A stretch of DNA of 64,000 bases from Sphingobium sp. AS12. Its GTDB lineage: Bacteria > Pseudomonadota > Alphaproteobacteria > Sphingomonadales > Sphingomonadaceae. Under the pieces are notes generated by a model. It was not told the origin of the DNA. It did no database searches and saw nothing but the letters and a program-made list of their open reading frames with translations. Location: the NCBI RefSeq assembly GCF_019097845.1, contig NZ_JAHRGM010000001.1, positions 620,001 to 684,000 on the forward strand. Direction: 5' to 3'. The position numbers and the translations under genes were made by a program. Positions 53,257 through 62,534 of this stretch are shown here, one piece after another (the first letter of the stretch is position 1; each line of letters opens with the position of its first letter).

Positions 53257-53865
53257 ATGACCCAACCCCTCATCTATGTCGTCGATGATGATGAGGCGAT
53301 CCGCCGATCGCTCAGCTTCATGCTCAAGACCAGCGGCTTTGCGGTGCAGAGTTTTTCGGGCGGCATCCCCTTCCTGAAGGATGCCGCCGGGCTGGAGCAG
53401 GGCTGCGTGCTGCTGGACGTGCGGATGCCGGATATGGACGGGCTGGAGGTGCAGCGCGAACTGCGCGCGCGGGGCATCCTGTTGCCCGTCGTCATCATGA
53501 CCGGTCATGGCGATGTCGGCATGGCGGTCGCCGCGATGAAGGCGGGCGCGACCGATTTTATCGAAAAGCCGTTCGAGAAAGCGGCGCTGCTGGACGCCAT
53601 CGCCGCCGCCAATGCGCAGGTCGCCGCCCACCGCGATGCCGGCGCACGGCGCGAGGATGCGCAGGCGCGCCTCAATATCCTGACCGATCGTGAGCGTGAG
53701 GTGCTGGCGGGGCTGGTCGAAGGGCTGCCCAACAAGTCGATCGCCTATGACCTGGGCATTTCGCCGCGCACGGTGGAAATTCACCGCGCCAACCTGATGC
53801 AGAAACTGGACGTGCGCAGCCTGTCCGAAGCGCTGCGCATCGCGTTTCAGGCCGGGCTGGAATGA
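53257..53865 (+). CDS. fixJ: Response regulator FixJ
   Basis: LuxR/NarL-type response regulator partnered with FixL. Receiver domain with YVVDDDEAIRRSL, phospho-Asp in VLLDVRMPDMDGL, MTGHGDVGMAVAAMKAG and EKPFE; then a helix-turn-helix LTDREREVLAGLVEGLPNKS and ISPRTVEIHRANLMQKL. 202 residues from the ATG at 53257; the open frame continues upstream only inside fixL. It is followed by the FNR/FixK-type gene, its likely target. Confidence 0.95.
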   Translation: MTQPLIYVVDDDEAIRRSLSFMLKTSGFAVQSFSGGIPFLKDAAGLEQGCVLLDVRMPDMDGLEVQRELRARGILLPVVIMTGHGDVGMAVAAMKAGATDFIEKPFEKAALLDAIAAANAQVAAHRDAGARREDAQARLNILTDREREVLAGLVEGLPNKSIAYDLGISPRTVEIHRANLMQKLDVRSLSEALRIAFQAGLE

Positions 53866-53874
53866 CGCCCCATC

Positions 53875-53883
53875 AGGGACATT
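53875..53883 (+). promoter_or_regulatory. AGGGACATT word upstream of the FNR-like gene
   Basis: AGGGACATT-ACGGAT, 40 bases before the fnr-like ATG. The same 9-mer occurs at 54698-54706 before ccoN and, with one change, before uspA. Candidate FixJ site by context only. Confidence 0.35.
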
Positions 53884-53923
53884 ACGGATAGGCCCATGCC
53901 TGTCGCTGCGTCAGGCAGCGATC

Positions 53924-54676
53924 ATGATGATGCATTTTGATCTGGCGCAAACCGCGCCCGCCGCCGCCCCGGTTCCTTGCCAGGATGCGAGTTACTGCCA
54001 GCAATGCGACGTGCGCGCGCGCGCCATTTGCGGCACGCTGGAGGATGACGAGCGCACAGCGCTCAATCGCCTTGGTCGGCGGGTCATGGTTCAGGCCGGA
54101 CAGACAGTGATGTGGGAGGGTGACGACGCCACCATCGTCGCCAATGTCATCGAAGGCACGCTCAAATTGTCGGCCTCCACCGGCGACGGACGCGAACAGA
54201 TTGTCGGCGTGGTCTATCCATCCGATTTCATCGGCCGCCCCTTTGGCCGCAGCACGCCGCACAGCGTCACCGCGCTGACCGACGCCCGGCTTTGCCTGTT
54301 CACGCGGGGCGCTTTCGATGGCTTTGCCCGGACCCATCCCGAATTGGGTCATCGCCTGCTGCAACGCACGCTGGACGATCTCGATCGGGCACGGGCCTGG
54401 ATGCTGCTGCTGGGCCGCAAAAATGCGCGGGAAAAGATTGCGACCTTCCTGCTCGATATGTCGCGCCGGCTGGCAGGGGAGGGCGCAGGGCCGCTCGACA
54501 GCTTCGCCCTGCCCCTGTCGCGTCAGCAGGTCGCTGATGTGCTGGGCCTGACGATCGAGACGGTGAGCCGCCAGATGACCGACATGAAGCGCGCCGGGAT
54601 CATCGCGCTGCCCAATCGGCGCACGGTTGATATTCTGGATCGCGATCAGTTGGCCTGCTGCGCCGAAGCGGCCTGA
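53924..54676 (+). CDS. FNR/FixK-family Fe-S oxygen-responsive regulator
   Basis: Crp-Fnr family activator of low-oxygen genes. N-terminal cysteines Cys25, Cys28 and Cys36 (SYCQQCDVRARAIC), plus an internal Cys124 in DARLCLFTRGAF, match the C-x2-C-x7-C...C pattern of FnrN/FnrL proteins that hold an oxygen-labile 4Fe-4S cluster; FixK proteins lacking these would be oxygen-blind. Cyclic-nucleotide-like barrel in the middle, C-terminal helix-turn-helix LSRQQVADVLGLTIETVSRQ with the E..SR recognition residues of FNR. 250 residues; three consecutive ATGs make the exact start uncertain by two codons. Confidence 0.92.
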   Translation: MMMHFDLAQTAPAAAPVPCQDASYCQQCDVRARAICGTLEDDERTALNRLGRRVMVQAGQTVMWEGDDATIVANVIEGTLKLSASTGDGREQIVGVVYPSDFIGRPFGRSTPHSVTALTDARLCLFTRGAFDGFARTHPELGHRLLQRTLDDLDRARAWMLLLGRKNAREKIATFLLDMSRRLAGEGAGPLDSFALPLSRQQVADVLGLTIETVSRQMTDMKRAGIIALPNRRTVDILDRDQLACCAEAA

Positions 54677-54697
54677 TCCGCCTGTTTCGGCCCGGCT

Positions 54698-54706
54698 AGG
54701 GACATT
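54698..54706 (+). promoter_or_regulatory. AGGGACATT word, part of TAGGG-N6-CCCTA upstream of ccoN
   Basis: TAGGGACATTCCCCTA contains the 9-mer shared with the fnr-like upstream region and forms a short inverted repeat TAGGG/CCCTA. Candidate binding site for a NarL/FixJ-type regulator; unproven. Confidence 0.35.
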
Positions 54707-54731
54707 CCCCTACAGACCCCGATCCCCCCTT

Positions 54732-54745
54732 TTGACAGAGGACAA
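54732..54745 (+). promoter_or_regulatory. FNR/FixK-like box upstream of ccoN
   Basis: TTGAC-AGAG-GACAA matches the TTGAY-N4-RTCAA consensus at all but one of the defined positions. If it acts at -41.5, transcription would start near 54780. That is between the two possible ccoN ATGs and supports the downstream start at 54806. Confidence 0.6.
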
Positions 54746-54805
54746 GGACAGTCGATGTCCGCCCGTGCAGGCGATTTCGACGAACATATCTCCTGGGGGA
54801 TAAGC

Positions 54806-56458
54806 ATGGAACAATTGGTCATCAAGGCGGGCGGATGGTTCGCGCTGGCCCTGCTTGCAGCTGCTGCTGCCGTCATGGCGGCGGACACCGGCTTTGCCGT
54901 CCATATGACGATCGTCGCAGCGACGGGATTGCTGCTCGCGGCGCTCACCCTCAATCGCGCCGATTATGGCGCGATCGCGCGGGGCGCGCTCAAAATGCCC
55001 GATCCGGGGCGCTATGATGACGACATGATCCGCTTGGGCGTGATCGCTACCGTTTTCTGGGGATTGGCCGGATTTCTCGCCGGGCTCTACATCGCGCTCC
55101 AGCTGGCCTTTCCGGGGCTGAACCTGGGGATCGAATATACCAGCTTCGGGCGGTTGCGGCCGCTGCATACGTCGGCGGTGATCTTTGCCTTTGGCGGCAA
55201 TGCGCTGATCGCGACCAGCTTCTATGTCGTGCAGCGCACCTGCCGCGCGCGGCTCGCCTTCCCGACGATGGCCCGGTTCGTGTTCTGGGGATACCAGATG
55301 TTCATCGTGCTGGCGGCCACCGGCTATCTGCTGGGCATTACCGAGGGCAAGGAATATGCCGAGCCGGAATGGTATGTCGACCTGTGGCTGACGGTCGTGT
55401 GGGTCTGTTACCTGCTGGTGTTCGGCGGCACGATCCTGAAGCGGTCCGAACCGCATATCTATGTGGCCAACTGGTTTTACCTCGCCTTCATCATCACCGT
55501 GGCCATGCTGCACATCGTCAATAATCTGTCGATGCCGGTCAGCCTGCTGGGGTCCAAAAGCTACAGCGCCTTTGCGGGGGTGCAGGATGCGCTGACCCAA
55601 TGGTGGTACGGCCATAACGCGGTCGGCTTCTTCCTGACCGCCGGTTTCCTGGCGATGATGTATTATTTCGTCCCCAAGCAGGCCGAGCGACCGGTCTATA
55701 GCTATCGCCTGTCGATCATCCACTTCTGGTCGCTGATCTTCCTCTACATCTGGGCGGGTCCGCACCATCTGCATTACACCGCGCTGCCTGACTGGGCGCA
55801 GACGCTGGGCATGGTATTTTCGATCATGCTGTGGATGCCGAGCTGGGGCGGGATGATCAACGGCCTGATGACGCTGAACGGCGCATGGGACAAGATCCGC
55901 ACCGATCCGATCATCCGCATGATGGTGATGGCGCTCGCTTTCTACGGCATGTCGACCTTTGAAGGCCCGATGATGTCGATCAAGGCGGTCAACAGCCTGT
56001 CCCACTATACCGACTGGACGATCGGCCATGTCCATAGCGGCGCTTTGGGCTGGAACGGCATGATCACCTTTGCCTGTCTCTATTATATGACGCCGCGTCT
56101 GTGGGGCCGGGAACGCCTTTATTCGCTGCGCATGATCAACTGGCACTTCTGGCTCGCGACCGTGGGCATCGTTCTCTACGCCGCGGCGATGTGGACGGCG
56201 GGCATCATGCAGGGGCTGATGTGGCGCGAATATGGCAGCGACGGCTACCTTGTCTATGCCTTCTCCGAAGTCGTGAAGGCCATGTTCCCCATGTATGTCA
56301 TCCGCGCGGCGGGCGGCCTGCTCTATCTGGCTGGCGCGATCATCATGGCGGTCAATATCGGCCTGACCATCGCCGGACGCCAGCGGGACGAAAAGCCGAT
56401 GCGCGACGCCGCCTTCGATCCTGCTGCGGATCGTCCCCTCCAGCCGCACGCCGCGTGA
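54806..56458 (+). CDS. ccoN: Cytochrome cbb3 oxidase subunit I (CcoN)
   Basis: Catalytic heme-copper subunit of the high-affinity terminal oxidase. About 12 membrane helices plus an N-terminal extra helix. Heme and CuB ligand regions are [46 protein letters not shown] and [12 protein letters not shown]. The ATG at 54806 has GGGGGAT upstream and gives the normal N-terminus [16 protein letters not shown]; an in-frame ATG at 54755 would add 17 polar residues. 550 residues. First gene of ccoNOQP. Confidence 0.96.
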   Translation: MEQLVIKAGGWFALALLAAAAAVMAADTGFAVHMTIVAATGLLLAALTLNRADYGAIARGALKMPDPGRYDDDMIRLGVIATVFWGLAGFLAGLYIALQLAFPGLNLGIEYTSFGRLRPLHTSAVIFAFGGNALIATSFYVVQRTCRARLAFPTMARFVFWGYQMFIVLAATGYLLGITEGKEYAEPEWYVDLWLTVVWVCYLLVFGGTILKRSEPHIYVANWFYLAFIITVAMLHIVNNLSMPVSLLGSKSYSAFAGVQDALTQWWYGHNAVGFFLTAGFLAMMYYFVPKQAERPVYSYRLSIIHFWSLIFLYIWAGPHHLHYTALPDWAQTLGMVFSIMLWMPSWGGMINGLMTLNGAWDKIRTDPIIRMMVMALAFYGMSTFEGPMMSIKAVNSLSHYTDWTIGHVHSGALGWNGMITFACLYYMTPRLWGRERLYSLRMINWHFWLATVGIVLYAAAMWTAGIMQGLMWREYGSDGYLVYAFSEVVKAMFPMYVIRAAGGLLYLAGAIIMAVNIGLTIAGRQRDEKPMRDAAFDPAADRPLQPHAA

Positions 56459-56471
56459 CGGAGAAACCGAC

Positions 56472-57218
56472 ATGGAAACCAAGACAAAACGCAAATTCTT
56501 CGATCATGGCAGACTGGAACGCAATGTCTCCCTGCTGGGGATCGCGTCGCTGATCGTCGTCGCCATTGGCGGCATCGTGGAGATCGCGCCGCTCTTCTGG
56601 ATCGATAGCACGATCGAGAAGGTGGAGGGGATGCGTCCCTACACCCCCCTCGAACTGGCCGGGCGCAACATCTACATCCGCGAAGGCTGCTACAACTGCC
56701 ATAGCCAGATGATCCGCCCGTTCCGCGATGAGGTGGAGCGCTATGGCCATTACAGCCTGGCCGCCGAAAGCATATATGATCATCCCTTCCAATGGGGGTC
56801 CAAGCGCACCGGGCCGGACCTGGCCCGTGTGGGCGGGCGCTATTCGGATGAATGGCATGTCCAGCATCTGGTCGATCCCCGCGCGGTCGTGCCGGAATCG
56901 ATCATGCCGACCTATCCTTTCCTCGCGGAGCGGGAATTGAAGGCAGGCGACATGAGCGGCGACCTGACCGCCCTGTCGCGTGTCGGCGTCCCATATGACA
57001 AGGCCGCGATCGCTGCCGCCAATGAGGATTTGAAGGCGCAGGCCGATCCAACTGCCGACAGCAGCGCGCTGGTGAAACGCTATCCCAAGGCGCAGGTGCG
57101 CGATTTTGACGGCGACCCGAACAAGTTGACCGAAATGGATGCGCTGGTCGCCTATCTCCAGATGATCGGCACGCTGGTCGATACCAAGGCCGCCGCCGCG
57201 CAGGAGACGGTGCGATGA
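56472..57218 (+). CDS. ccoO: Cytochrome cbb3 oxidase subunit II (CcoO)
   Basis: Membrane-anchored monoheme cytochrome c. One N-terminal helix (about residues 18-40), the heme c motif CYNCH in [15 protein letters not shown], and a Met ligand probably in [10 protein letters not shown]. 248 residues. A good ribosome binding site (GGAGA) lies upstream. It overlaps ccoQ by 4 bases. Confidence 0.96.
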   Translation: METKTKRKFFDHGRLERNVSLLGIASLIVVAIGGIVEIAPLFWIDSTIEKVEGMRPYTPLELAGRNIYIREGCYNCHSQMIRPFRDEVERYGHYSLAAESIYDHPFQWGSKRTGPDLARVGGRYSDEWHVQHLVDPRAVVPESIMPTYPFLAERELKAGDMSGDLTALSRVGVPYDKAAIAAANEDLKAQADPTADSSALVKRYPKAQVRDFDGDPNKLTEMDALVAYLQMIGTLVDTKAAAAQETVR

Positions 57219-57388
57219 GCTATGACGCGATGCGCCATTTCGCCGACAGCTGGGGCCTGGTTTTCATGGGCCTCTCCTACCTGATCCTTATCGGCTGGCA
57301 TTTCCGTCCCGGCGCGCGCCGCCGCAGCGGCGATGCTGCCACGATGATCTTCACCGACAGCGACACCAAGGGGGGCGACCATGGCTGA
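57215..57388 (+). CDS. ccoQ: Cytochrome cbb3 oxidase subunit CcoQ
   Basis: Short 57-residue protein: [20 protein letters not shown], a single membrane helix (about 14-30), then a polar tail rich in Arg and Asp. CcoQ stabilises the oxidase complex. The ATG overlaps the ccoO stop in ATGA, and the gene overlaps ccoP by 8 bases. The place in the operon and the helix-plus-tail shape ([16 protein letters not shown]) identify it. Confidence 0.93.
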   Translation: MSYDAMRHFADSWGLVFMGLSYLILIGWHFRPGARRRSGDAATMIFTDSDTKGGDHG

Positions 57389-58316
57389 CCCGACCAAGAG
57401 CAAGATCGACCAACCGACCGGCACCCCTACCATGGGGCATGAATGGGACGGGATCGAGGAACTGGATACACCGTTGCCGCGCTGGTGGCTGTGGACCTTC
57501 TACGCCTGCATCCTGTTTTCGCTGGGCTATGTCATTGCCTATCCGGCCTGGCCGCTGATCGAGGGCTATACCAAGGGTGCGCTTGGCTGGTCGAGCCGGG
57601 GCGATCTGGCCAAGGCGATGGCGACGCAGGCGGCGAAGGTGGCACCGATCCACCGGGCGATCGCGGCGACCCCTATCGATCAGCTTCCGGCCAAACCCGC
57701 CTTGATGCAGGCCGCGGTCGATGGTGGTCGCGCCGCGTTCAAGGTTCATTGCGTGCAGTGTCATGGGTCGGGTGCTGCGGGATCGAAGGGCTATCCCAAC
57801 CTGAACGACGACGACTGGCTGTGGGGCGGCGATCTGGCCACCATCGAAAAGACGATCGTCGATGGCATCCGCAATCCCGATCATGCCGAAACCCGTCTGT
57901 CGATCATGCCGGCCTTTGGCCGCGACCAGCTGTTGCAGGCCGCGCAGGTCAATGATGTGGTTGCCCATGTCCGCACGATCAGCGGCCAGCAAAAGGGCGA
58001 CGCCGCTTCACAACGCGGCGCGCAGCTTTTCGCGGACAATTGCGCGGTCTGCCATGGCCCGGCGGGCAAGGGCAATCGCCAGTTGGGTGCGCCCAATCTG
58101 ACCGATGGCATCTGGCTCTATGGTGGCGATGGGGACTCCCTCCACCAGACCGTCTGGAACAGCCGCCAAGGCGTGATGCCGCGCTGGGGCGACAGGCTGG
58201 ACGCAGCGACGGTGCGGATGCTGGCGGCCTATGTTCACAGTCTGGGCGGGGGCGAGGCTGCGCCCGTGATGGCGGTGGACAATGTTGCGGGCGAGGCGAG
58301 CGATGCGCGTCCTTAA
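57381..58316 (+). CDS. ccoP: Cytochrome cbb3 oxidase diheme subunit III (CcoP)
   Basis: Membrane-anchored diheme cytochrome c that feeds electrons to CcoN. Cytosolic N-terminal segment HEWDGIEELDTPLPRWWLW, then one membrane helix, and two CxxCH motifs: CVQCH (about residue 124) and CAVCH (about residue 222). 311 residues. The start overlaps ccoQ. 42 bases separate it from ccoG. Confidence 0.96.
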   Translation: MADPTKSKIDQPTGTPTMGHEWDGIEELDTPLPRWWLWTFYACILFSLGYVIAYPAWPLIEGYTKGALGWSSRGDLAKAMATQAAKVAPIHRAIAATPIDQLPAKPALMQAAVDGGRAAFKVHCVQCHGSGAAGSKGYPNLNDDDWLWGGDLATIEKTIVDGIRNPDHAETRLSIMPAFGRDQLLQAAQVNDVVAHVRTISGQQKGDAASQRGAQLFADNCAVCHGPAGKGNRQLGAPNLTDGIWLYGGDGDSLHQTVWNSRQGVMPRWGDRLDAATVRMLAAYVHSLGGGEAAPVMAVDNVAGEASDARP

Positions 58317-58358
58317 CCCCTCTCCGGTTTGGGATGGCGGGCGTCAGGCTGGCCTCCC

Positions 58359-59789
58359 ATGACCACCGCCTCCCTGTCCCTCTACGAAAAGCGCAAGGGC
58401 GTTTATCCCAAGGCGGTCGATGGTTTCTACCGTCGCCTGAAATGGGCGGTGATGGCGGTCACGCTCGCCATCTACTGGATCACGCCCTGGCTACGCTGGG
58501 ATCGCGGTCCCTATGCGCCGGATCAGGCTGTGCTGATCGATCTCGCCCATCGTCGCTTCTACATGTTCGCGATCGAGATATGGCCGCATGAATTTTACTA
58601 TGTCGCAGGGCTGCTGGTCATGGCCGGGGTCGGCCTGTTCCTGGTGACATCCGCGGTCGGGCGGGCCTGGTGCGGTTATGCCTGTCCGCAGACTGTCTGG
58701 ACCGACCTCTACCAGCATGTCGAACGGCTCATAGATGGCGACCGCAACGCGCAGATCCGGCTCGACAAGGCGCCCTGGACCGCAGGCAAGATCGCCCGGC
58801 GGGTTGCCAAATGGAGCGTCTGGCTGGTCATCGCCTTTGGCACCGGCGGCGCGTGGATATTCTATTTTGCCGATGCGCCGACGCTCCAGCACCAGTTCTG
58901 GAGCGGGACGGCGGCGAGTGTCGCCTATGCCACCGTCGCCGTGCTGACCGCGACGACCTTCATTCTGGGCGGCTTCATGCGCGAACAGGTGTGCATCTAT
59001 ATGTGCCCCTGGCCGCGCATCCAGACCGCGATGCTCGACGAAAAATCGCTGGTCGTCACCTACAAGCATTGGCGCGGCGAACGGCGTGGCAGCCTCAAGA
59101 AAGCGCAGGCGGCCCCGACGGAGTTCGGCGATTGCATCGATTGCGACCAGTGCGTCGCAGTCTGCCCGACCGGCATCGACATTCGGCAAGGGCCGCAGAT
59201 CGGCTGCATCACCTGCGCGCTGTGCATCGATGCCTGCGACAAGGTGATGCGACAGGTCGGGCGGCCACGTGGCCTGATCGACTATTGCACAGAGGATGAC
59301 GCCAATGCCGAAAAGGCAGGGCGCGCCCCACGCCCCGTCATCCGGTCGCTGCTCCACGTTCGTACGCTCGTCTATCTGACGCTGTGGAGCGCGGTCGGCG
59401 CGGCGATGCTGTTTGCGCTCGGCACCCGCACGCGCATGGACATCAGCGCGCAGCAGGATCGCAACCCTGTCGCCATGCGCCTGTCCGACGGCACGATCCG
59501 CAACGCCTTCACCGTCAAGCTGCGCAACATGGAATCGCGACCCCGGCCCATGCGGGTCACGGTGGAGGGGCTGGCCGGGGTCAGCCTGTGGACCGACCGC
59601 GATGGCCGGGCCGATGCGCGCACGGCGATCGACACGGTCGTCCCGCCCGACAGCGTGGCGAAACTGCGCCTCTTCCTCGCCGCGCCAGCCCACGGCCCGC
59701 AGCGTCAGGACTTCGCCTTCACTGTCCGCGCCACTGATCGCGAAGGTGGCGCTGACCATGAACCTGCTCATTTTGAAAGGCTGCAATAA
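58359..59789 (+). CDS. ccoG: Cbb3 oxidase accessory protein CcoG (FixG/RdxA)
   Basis: Polytopic membrane protein with cytosolic ferredoxin-type clusters, thought to reduce Cu(II) for oxidase assembly. About five membrane helices; cysteine motif WCGYACPQTVW, MCPWPRIQ, CIDCDQCVAVCPTGIDIR and CITCALCIDACDKVM as two 4Fe-4S motifs; C-terminal Ig-like periplasmic domain. 476 residues from the ATG at 58359. Its TAA overlaps the ccoH ATG. Confidence 0.95.
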   Translation: MTTASLSLYEKRKGVYPKAVDGFYRRLKWAVMAVTLAIYWITPWLRWDRGPYAPDQAVLIDLAHRRFYMFAIEIWPHEFYYVAGLLVMAGVGLFLVTSAVGRAWCGYACPQTVWTDLYQHVERLIDGDRNAQIRLDKAPWTAGKIARRVAKWSVWLVIAFGTGGAWIFYFADAPTLQHQFWSGTAASVAYATVAVLTATTFILGGFMREQVCIYMCPWPRIQTAMLDEKSLVVTYKHWRGERRGSLKKAQAAPTEFGDCIDCDQCVAVCPTGIDIRQGPQIGCITCALCIDACDKVMRQVGRPRGLIDYCTEDDANAEKAGRAPRPVIRSLLHVRTLVYLTLWSAVGAAMLFALGTRTRMDISAQQDRNPVAMRLSDGTIRNAFTVKLRNMESRPRPMRVTVEGLAGVSLWTDRDGRADARTAIDTVVPPDSVAKLRLFLAAPAHGPQRQDFAFTVRATDREGGADHEPAHFERLQ

Positions 59790-60241
59790 TGTCCGGCTTT
59801 CGCCTTAACGGTCGCCATGTCGCGGGGATTTTCGTCGGCTTCTTTGCCGTGGTCATCGCGGTGAATGTGCTGATGGCGAGCTATGCCATCGGGGGCTTTG
59901 GCGGGACGGTGGTCGACAATAGCTATGTCGCGAGCCAACGCTTCAATGAATGGCTCGCCATGGCGCGGCGGCAGGATGCGCGTGGCTGGCGGCAGGAAAC
60001 GCGGTTGGACGCCGGACGCCATTTGGTCCTGACTTTGGAAGGGCCAAGCGCAACCCCGACGTCGGTTGCCGCGACGGCCGAGCATCCGCTGGGGCGCGCA
60101 GCCGACATTCCTTTGCGCTTTGAGGCGCGGGCGGACGGCCAGTGGCGCGCGGCAACCCCGCTGCCCGCGGGGCGATGGATCATCCATTGGACCGTCCAGG
60201 CCGACGGCCATGCCATGCGCTTTGTGGAAAGGAACGGATGA
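59789..60241 (+). CDS. ccoH: Cbb3 oxidase accessory protein CcoH (FixH)
   Basis: Single-span inner-membrane protein with a periplasmic domain, needed for assembly of cbb3 oxidase. N-terminal GRHVAGIFVGFFAVVIAVN is the membrane helix and the typical FixH opening; SYVASQRFNEWLA follows. 150 residues. It overlaps ccoG by one base and ccoI by four bases. Confidence 0.93.
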   Translation: MSGFRLNGRHVAGIFVGFFAVVIAVNVLMASYAIGGFGGTVVDNSYVASQRFNEWLAMARRQDARGWRQETRLDAGRHLVLTLEGPSATPTSVAATAEHPLGRAADIPLRFEARADGQWRAATPLPAGRWIIHWTVQADGHAMRFVERNG

Positions 60242-62376
60242 TGCAGAGCGATCCTGTCACCTTGTCGCCCGATCTGGTCGTGCTGGAGACGGCCCATAGC
60301 ATATTCGCGGTGCCGGACATGCATTGCGCCGGCTGCATCGCCAAGGTCGAGCGCGGGCTGACCATGCTGCCGGGCATCCATGCCGCGCGTGTCAACTATT
60401 CGGCCCGGCGCGTCGCCATCACCCATGATCCGGCGCTGACCGTGCCGGACCTGCGCGCAGCCATTGCAGGCATCGGCTTTGCTGCCGAGCCGCTGGCCGA
60501 TCCGACGATCGAGGTGGAGAGCGCGCAGGACAAGCGACTGTTGCGCGCGCTGGCCGTCGCAGGCTTTGCATCGATGAACATCATGCTGCTGTCGGTATCG
60601 ATCTGGTCCGGGGCGATGGGCGCGACCCGTGAACTGTTCCACTGGCTGTCCGCCCTGATCGCGCTGCCGACCGTCGCCTATGCCGGGCAGCCCTTCTTCC
60701 GTTCCGCCTTCGCCGCGCTGCGTGCCGGGCGGACCAATATGGACGTGCCGATCAGCATCGGGGTGCTGCTGGCCACGGGCATGAGCCTGTATGAGACGAT
60801 TACCGGCGGCGCCCATGCCTGGTTCGACGGCGCGGTGATGCTGCTGACCTTCCTGTTGGCCGGACGATGCCTGGACGCCATGATGCGGGGCCGGGCGCGC
60901 GACGGTGTTGCCGCGCTGCTGCGCCAGACCGCGCCGGGCGCCTATGTGATCGAAGCGGGTCAGCGTCGCTGGGTCGCCGCGCGGGCGCTGGTGCCGGGCA
61001 TGATGATGCAGGTGGCTGCGGGCGAGCGCTTTGCCGCCGATGGCGAAATTCGCGAAGGCAAAAGCAGTGTCGATCTTGCCTTCCTGACTGGCGAGAGCCA
61101 GCCGATGGCCGTTGGGGTCGGTGACGGCGTTCATGCCGGTGCGCTCAACATGGACGGGCCGCTCAGCGTCGTCGTGCGGGCGGCGGGTGCGGATACGCTG
61201 ATCGCCGACATAGCGCGGATGATGGACGCCGCCGGGCAGGGCAAGTCCCGCTATGTCCGCATTGCCGACCGGGCGGCGCGGCTATACGCGCCTGCCGTGC
61301 ATCTGCTGGCTGCCCTGTCGTTTGCGGGCTGGATGATCGCGGGCGCTGGCCTGCATCAGGCGCTGCTGATCGCCACCGCCGTGCTGCTCATCACATGTCC
61401 CTGCGCCCTTGGTTTGGCTGTGCCTGCCGCGCAGGTGGTGGCGTGCGGCGCGCTGATGCGGCGCGGCATATTGGTCAAGGATGGCTCCGCGCTGGAGCGG
61501 CTGGCAGAGGCCGACCGCGCGATTTTTGACAAGACCGGCACGTTGACGCTTGGTCGGCCAATGCCGGTGAACCTGGATGCGCTGCCGTCCGATGCCCGGC
61601 CCGTCGTGCTGGCTCTGGCCCGCGCCAGCCGCCATCCGCTCAGCGCGGCACTGGCCGAGGCGCTGCAACGACAGGGCGTCGTTGCGGCAACTCTGTCCGA
61701 CCTGCGCGAGGAGGCTGGCGTTGGCGTGAGCGGGCTTTGGCAGGGGAGAACCGTGTCGCTTGCCCGACCGGAACAGGCGGGCAACTGGACCAGCCTGTCC
61801 ACGGAGTATCGGGACAGTGAGCGACATAGCCTCCTGACCTTTGCCGACATGCTGCGTCCCGATGCCGCCGCGACGGCATCCGATCTGCGCGCTCTTGGCC
61901 TTGATCCGATCATCGCAAGCGGCGACCGGCCGCAGGCGCTGCACGATGTCGCCGCCGCGACGGGCATGTTGGCGACCGGCCATATGAGCCCGCAGGCCAA
62001 GCTGGCGATGATCGAGCGGCTCAAGGCGCAGGGGCATCGCGTGCTGATGGTGGGGGATGGCCTGAATGACGGTCCGGCGCTCGCGGCGGGGCATGTCAGC
62101 ATGGCGCCATCCTCCGCCAGCGACGTCAGTCAATTGGCCGCCGATGTCGTGTTTCTGGGCGACAGCCTGGCCTCCGTCGCGGTTGCCGTGCGTGCGGCCC
62201 GGCGGACGCTGGCGATCGTGCGTCAGAATTTCCTGCTGGCCGTGGGCTATAATGTCCTGGCGGTGCCGCTGGCGATCGCCGGGCTGGTCACGCCGCTGGT
62301 CGCGGCTCTGGCCATGTCCAGTTCGTCGTTGATTGTCATTGCCAATGCCCTGCGGTTGCGGCGGGCTGCGCGATGA
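60238..62376 (+). CDS. ccoI: Cbb3-specific copper-transporting P1B ATPase CcoI (FixI)
   Basis: Copper-exporting P-type ATPase that supplies copper for the CcoN active site. N-terminal metal-binding motif DMHCAGCIAKVE; transmembrane CPC in LLITCPCALGLAVPAAQV; phosphorylation site AIFDKTGTLTLG; TGES actuator loop (FLTGESQPMAVG); hinge GDGLNDGPALAAG. 712 residues. The ATG at 60238 overlaps the ccoH stop; the second ATG, one codon on, is equally possible. Confidence 0.95.
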   Translation: MMQSDPVTLSPDLVVLETAHSIFAVPDMHCAGCIAKVERGLTMLPGIHAARVNYSARRVAITHDPALTVPDLRAAIAGIGFAAEPLADPTIEVESAQDKRLLRALAVAGFASMNIMLLSVSIWSGAMGATRELFHWLSALIALPTVAYAGQPFFRSAFAALRAGRTNMDVPISIGVLLATGMSLYETITGGAHAWFDGAVMLLTFLLAGRCLDAMMRGRARDGVAALLRQTAPGAYVIEAGQRRWVAARALVPGMMMQVAAGERFAADGEIREGKSSVDLAFLTGESQPMAVGVGDGVHAGALNMDGPLSVVVRAAGADTLIADIARMMDAAGQGKSRYVRIADRAARLYAPAVHLLAALSFAGWMIAGAGLHQALLIATAVLLITCPCALGLAVPAAQVVACGALMRRGILVKDGSALERLAEADRAIFDKTGTLTLGRPMPVNLDALPSDARPVVLALARASRHPLSAALAEALQRQGVVAATLSDLREEAGVGVSGLWQGRTVSLARPEQAGNWTSLSTEYRDSERHSLLTFADMLRPDAAATASDLRALGLDPIIASGDRPQALHDVAAATGMLATGHMSPQAKLAMIERLKAQGHRVLMVGDGLNDGPALAAGHVSMAPSSASDVSQLAADVVFLGDSLASVAVAVRAARRTLAIVRQNFLLAVGYNVLAVPLAIAGLVTPLVAALAMSSSSLIVIANALRLRRAAR

Positions 62377-62513
62377 TCGGCCTTGCCCTCCTCATTCCCA
62401 TTGCCCTGCTGCTCGGACTGGTCGGCCTTGGTGCCTTCTTCTGGGCCTTGACCGCTGGGCAATTTGACGATCCTGACGGGTCCGCCCTGCGCATATTGAA
62501 TGATGATGACTGA
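62373..62513 (+). CDS. ccoS: Cbb3 oxidase maturation protein CcoS
   Basis: 46-residue single-span protein: MIGLALLIPIALLLGLVGLG, then FFWALTAGQFDDPDGSA, the typical CcoS motif in which the helix is followed by GQFDD. It is needed for heme and copper insertion in cbb3 oxidase. The ATG overlaps the ccoI stop (ATGA). Last gene of the cluster. Confidence 0.94.
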   Translation: MIGLALLIPIALLLGLVGLGAFFWALTAGQFDDPDGSALRILNDDD

Positions 62514-62534
62514 TCCTTTGCGCTGAACCCTGTC

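Noticed and set aside
54710-56494. 594-codon open frame on the minus strand over ccoN
   Set aside because: Shadow of ccoN; His/Arg/Gln-rich translation without domains or a ribosome binding site.
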